Assembly (NCBI GenBank): GCA_001873065.1
Contig: MNYM01000046.1
Span: forward strand, 1 to 64,000
Source: Flavobacteriaceae bacterium CG2_30_31_66
GTDB taxonomy: Bacteria; Bacteroidota; Bacteroidia; Flavobacteriales; Flavobacteriaceae
Direction: 5' to 3'
DNA length: 64,000 nt
Of this stretch, positions 62,476-64,000 are shown in pieces. The number at the start of each line of letters is the position of its first letter. Within the stretch, counting starts at the first letter, position 1. Under the pieces are notes generated by a model. That model worked only from the letters and a program-made list of their open reading frames with translations. It searched no databases and was not told where the DNA came from. Position numbers and translations under genes: made by a program.

Positions 62476-63362
62476 AAAACTTGAGCTGGTTCATCTTTTT
62501 TTAATGCAATAAAATACACATCATCCAATTGCGGAGCAACCTCCACAAAATCTTCTGAAGGTTTTTCTGATGCATGAACTCTGATATTTAAAGTATTATC
62601 TTGATTATAGCTTGATGATAAAATATCAAATTGTTGTTGATTTTCTTCTAAATCTTCTCTATTGATTATTTTTTTCCAAATTTTTCCTTCTAAAGCTTTA
62701 GTTGCTTCTTGTGGAGTGGTGTGATTTAAAATGTTTCCACCATTCAAAATTGCCATTTCATTACACAATTCTTTCACATCATCCACAATATGCGTTGAAA
62801 AAATAACCGTACAATTCGTGCCAACTTCACGCAACACATTCAAAAAACGGTGTCTTTCTGCGGGATCTAAACCTGCAGTTGGTTCATCAACAATAATCAA
62901 TTTTGGATTGTTCAACAGCAATTGTGCAATGCCAAAACGCTGTTTCATACCACCAGAATAACCTGCTACATATTTTTTACGAACATCATATAAATTGGTG
63001 ATTTCCAACACTTCTTTTACTAAAGCTTCTCTTTCAGTTTTGTTAGAAACACCTTTTAAAGTAGCAAAATAATCCAACAAATCCACCGCTGACATTTTTG
63101 GATACACCCCAAAAGATTGAGGCAAATACCCCAACACTTTTCTCAATGCCATTTTATCCTCCAAAACATTGATATCTCCAAAATGAATTGTACCAGAATC
63201 TGGACTTTGCAACGTAGCAATGGTTCTCATTAAAGAAGATTTTCCAGCGCCATTTGGCCCTAATAAACCAAACATTCCAGTTCCGATTTCAATGCTCAAA
63301 TTGTCAATAGCTTTTACGCCATTTGAATATGTTTTTGTTAAATTTTTGATGACTAGCTTCAT
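62466..63362 (-). CDS. ABC transporter ATP-binding protein
   Basis: ATPase partner expected for the permease-peptidase fusion just downstream. From ATG 63362 the product has 298 residues: Walker A LLGPNGAGKSSLMRT, Q-loop GYLPQSFGVYPKM, signature YSGGMKQRFGIAQLLL, Walker B LIIVDEPTAGLDP and His in IFSTHIV. A C-terminal ~70-residue extension follows. The frame is open for 57 more codons upstream, but these overlap the divergent M42 gene and its promoter region and do not look like an ABC protein. The last codons lie in a low-complexity tract. Confidence 0.92.
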   Translation of the reverse strand: MKLVIKNLTKTYSNGVKAIDNLSIEIGTGMFGLLGPNGAGKSSLMRTIATLQSPDSGTIHFGDINVLEDKMALRKVLGYLPQSFGVYPKMSAVDLLDYFATLKGVSNKTEREALVKEVLEITNLYDVRKKYVAGYSGGMKQRFGIAQLLLNNPKLIIVDEPTAGLDPAERHRFLNVLREVGTNCTVIFSTHIVDDVKELCNEMAILNGGNILNHTTPQEATKALEGKIWKKIINREDLEENQQQFDILSSSYNQDNTLNIRVHASEKPSEDFVEVAPQLDDVYFIALKKDEPAQVLSS

Positions 63363-63495
63363 TTTATTGGGTTTAGATTTTTTAAAAGTACTGTTATGTG
63401 TGTAAAAATAAAGACTTTTGTTACAATTTTTTAGATTTATTTTTACAATAATCATTAAAAATCGTTTTATTTTTACAGAAAATTTAAAATACAAT

Positions 63496-64000
63496 ATGTC
63501 AAATACATCAATACTTACTGAAAAATCCATCAAATTTTTAGAAAAATATTTAAATAACGCTGCTCCAACAGGTTATGAATGGGAAGGTCAAAAAATTTGG
63601 ATGGAATATTTAAAACCTTATGTAGATACTTTTATCACAGATACTTATGGAACTGCAGTTGGAATCATCAATCCTGAAGCAACATACAAAGTGGTCATAG
63701 AAGGTCATGCAGATGAAATTTCTTGGTATGTAAATTATATTTCGGATAAAGGATTAATTTATGTCATCAGAAATGGTGGAAGTGATCACCAAATTGCGCC
63801 AAGTAAAATCGTGAATATTCATACCAAAAATGGCATTGTAAAAGGTGTTTTTGGTTGGCCAGCGATTCACACAAGAGATAAATCTTCCGAAGAAGCCCCA
63901 AAACCAGAAAATATATTTATTGATTGTGGTTGTTCATCCAAAGAAGAAGTTGAAAAACTAGGCGTTCATGTGGGTTGTGTCATTACCTATCCTGATACTT
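63496..64000 (+). CDS. M42-family metallopeptidase (partial, 5' part)
   Basis: The first 168 codons are in the window; the gene continues beyond 64000. The N-terminus has the M42/endoglucanase-like aminopeptidase signatures: LNNAAPTGYEWEGQKIW, DTYGTAVGIINPE, a metal-ligand-type HADEISWYV segment (VVIEGHADEISW), then GGSDHQIAPSKI and GVFGWPAIH. It is divergent from the ABC ATPase gene. No signal peptide; cytosolic peptidase expected. Confidence 0.88.
   Translation, partial: MSNTSILTEKSIKFLEKYLNNAAPTGYEWEGQKIWMEYLKPYVDTFITDTYGTAVGIINPEATYKVVIEGHADEISWYVNYISDKGLIYVIRNGGSDHQIAPSKIVNIHTKNGIVKGVFGWPAIHTRDKSSEEAPKPENIFIDCGCSSKEEVEKLGVHVGCVITYPDT

Noticed and set aside
63363-63533. 57-codon N-terminal extension of the ABC ATPase
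   Set aside because: It overlaps the divergent M42 gene start and has no ABC-like sequence; the family N-terminus begins at 63362.
1-64000. tRNA or rRNA genes
   Set aside because: No cloverleaf-type sequence (GTTCRA arm with matching acceptor) or rRNA-like text was recognised in any intergenic region.

Overview
The window is AT-rich chromosomal DNA from a member of the Bacteroidota, most likely a marine Flavobacteriaceae (Polaribacter/Tenacibaculum-like; the genus is my inference). Supporting signs are the -7 promoter element TAnnTTTG upstream of many genes, the flavobacterial gene order bamD-rpoZ-coaBC-DUF4835-recN-fabI, tandem DUF6090 proteins, a cyclophilin-FKBP fusion, a carbamoyl-phosphate synthase large subunit without its allosteric domain, and an ABC permease/M1 peptidase fusion. 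No rRNA, tRNA, CRISPR array, complete insertion sequence or prophage was seen.

Layout. 1-8.4 kb: tail of an unidentified gene, sucC, a LolD-like ATPase, a DUF2400 protein, a secreted S10 peptidase, then a BatA-like membrane protein, a dihydroorotase-like protein lacking its metal ligands, and an esterase. 8.4-11.7 kb (minus): a four-gene cassette of coiled-coil protein, roadblock/longin-like protein, Ras-like GTPase and hybrid histidine kinase. 11.7-15.7 kb: MBL hydrolase, a conserved protein of unknown function, and an ECF sigma/membrane protein/Spy-like trio. 15.7-18.8 kb (minus): manA-kdsB-HAD operon and small conserved proteins. 18.8-22.5 kb: a coiled-coil protein, three DUF6090 paralogues, a 32-residue ORF and an exported protein. 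22.5-28.4 kb: queD-like/idi, two cyclophilin-type isomerases around prfC, and an outer-membrane barrel. 28.5-31.9 kb: two tandem hybrid kinases of identical design. 31.9-40.1 kb (minus): leuC-leuD-leuA-like-leuB, carB and rpmH (L34).

40.2-43.0 kb (minus) is an accessory block of lipoprotein and barrel genes in which two neighbouring genes each carry an apparent frameshift at or beside a homopolymer. 43.1-46.8 kb: pyrG and yidC. 46.9-63.4 kb (minus): glycosyltransferase, methyltransferase, fabI, recN, an inserted toxin-antitoxin locus, the DUF4835/coaBC/rpoZ/bamD run, dapA, DUF6913, a phytase-like lipoprotein, and an ABC permease-M1 peptidase with its ATPase. The window ends inside an M42 peptidase gene.

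The most unusual items are: (i) a RelE/ParE-type toxin reading frame fused in frame to the C-terminal strands of a TonB-dependent receptor, inserted between DUF4835 and recN; (ii) the Ras-like GTPase/roadblock/coiled-coil/kinase cassette, whose GTPase lacks the usual Gln after DxxG; (iii) the paired homopolymer frameshifts at 41-43 kb; and (iv) the dihydroorotase-like protein whose HxH metal motif reads SxS. All family assignments are from reading the protein sequences by eye; no database search was run.
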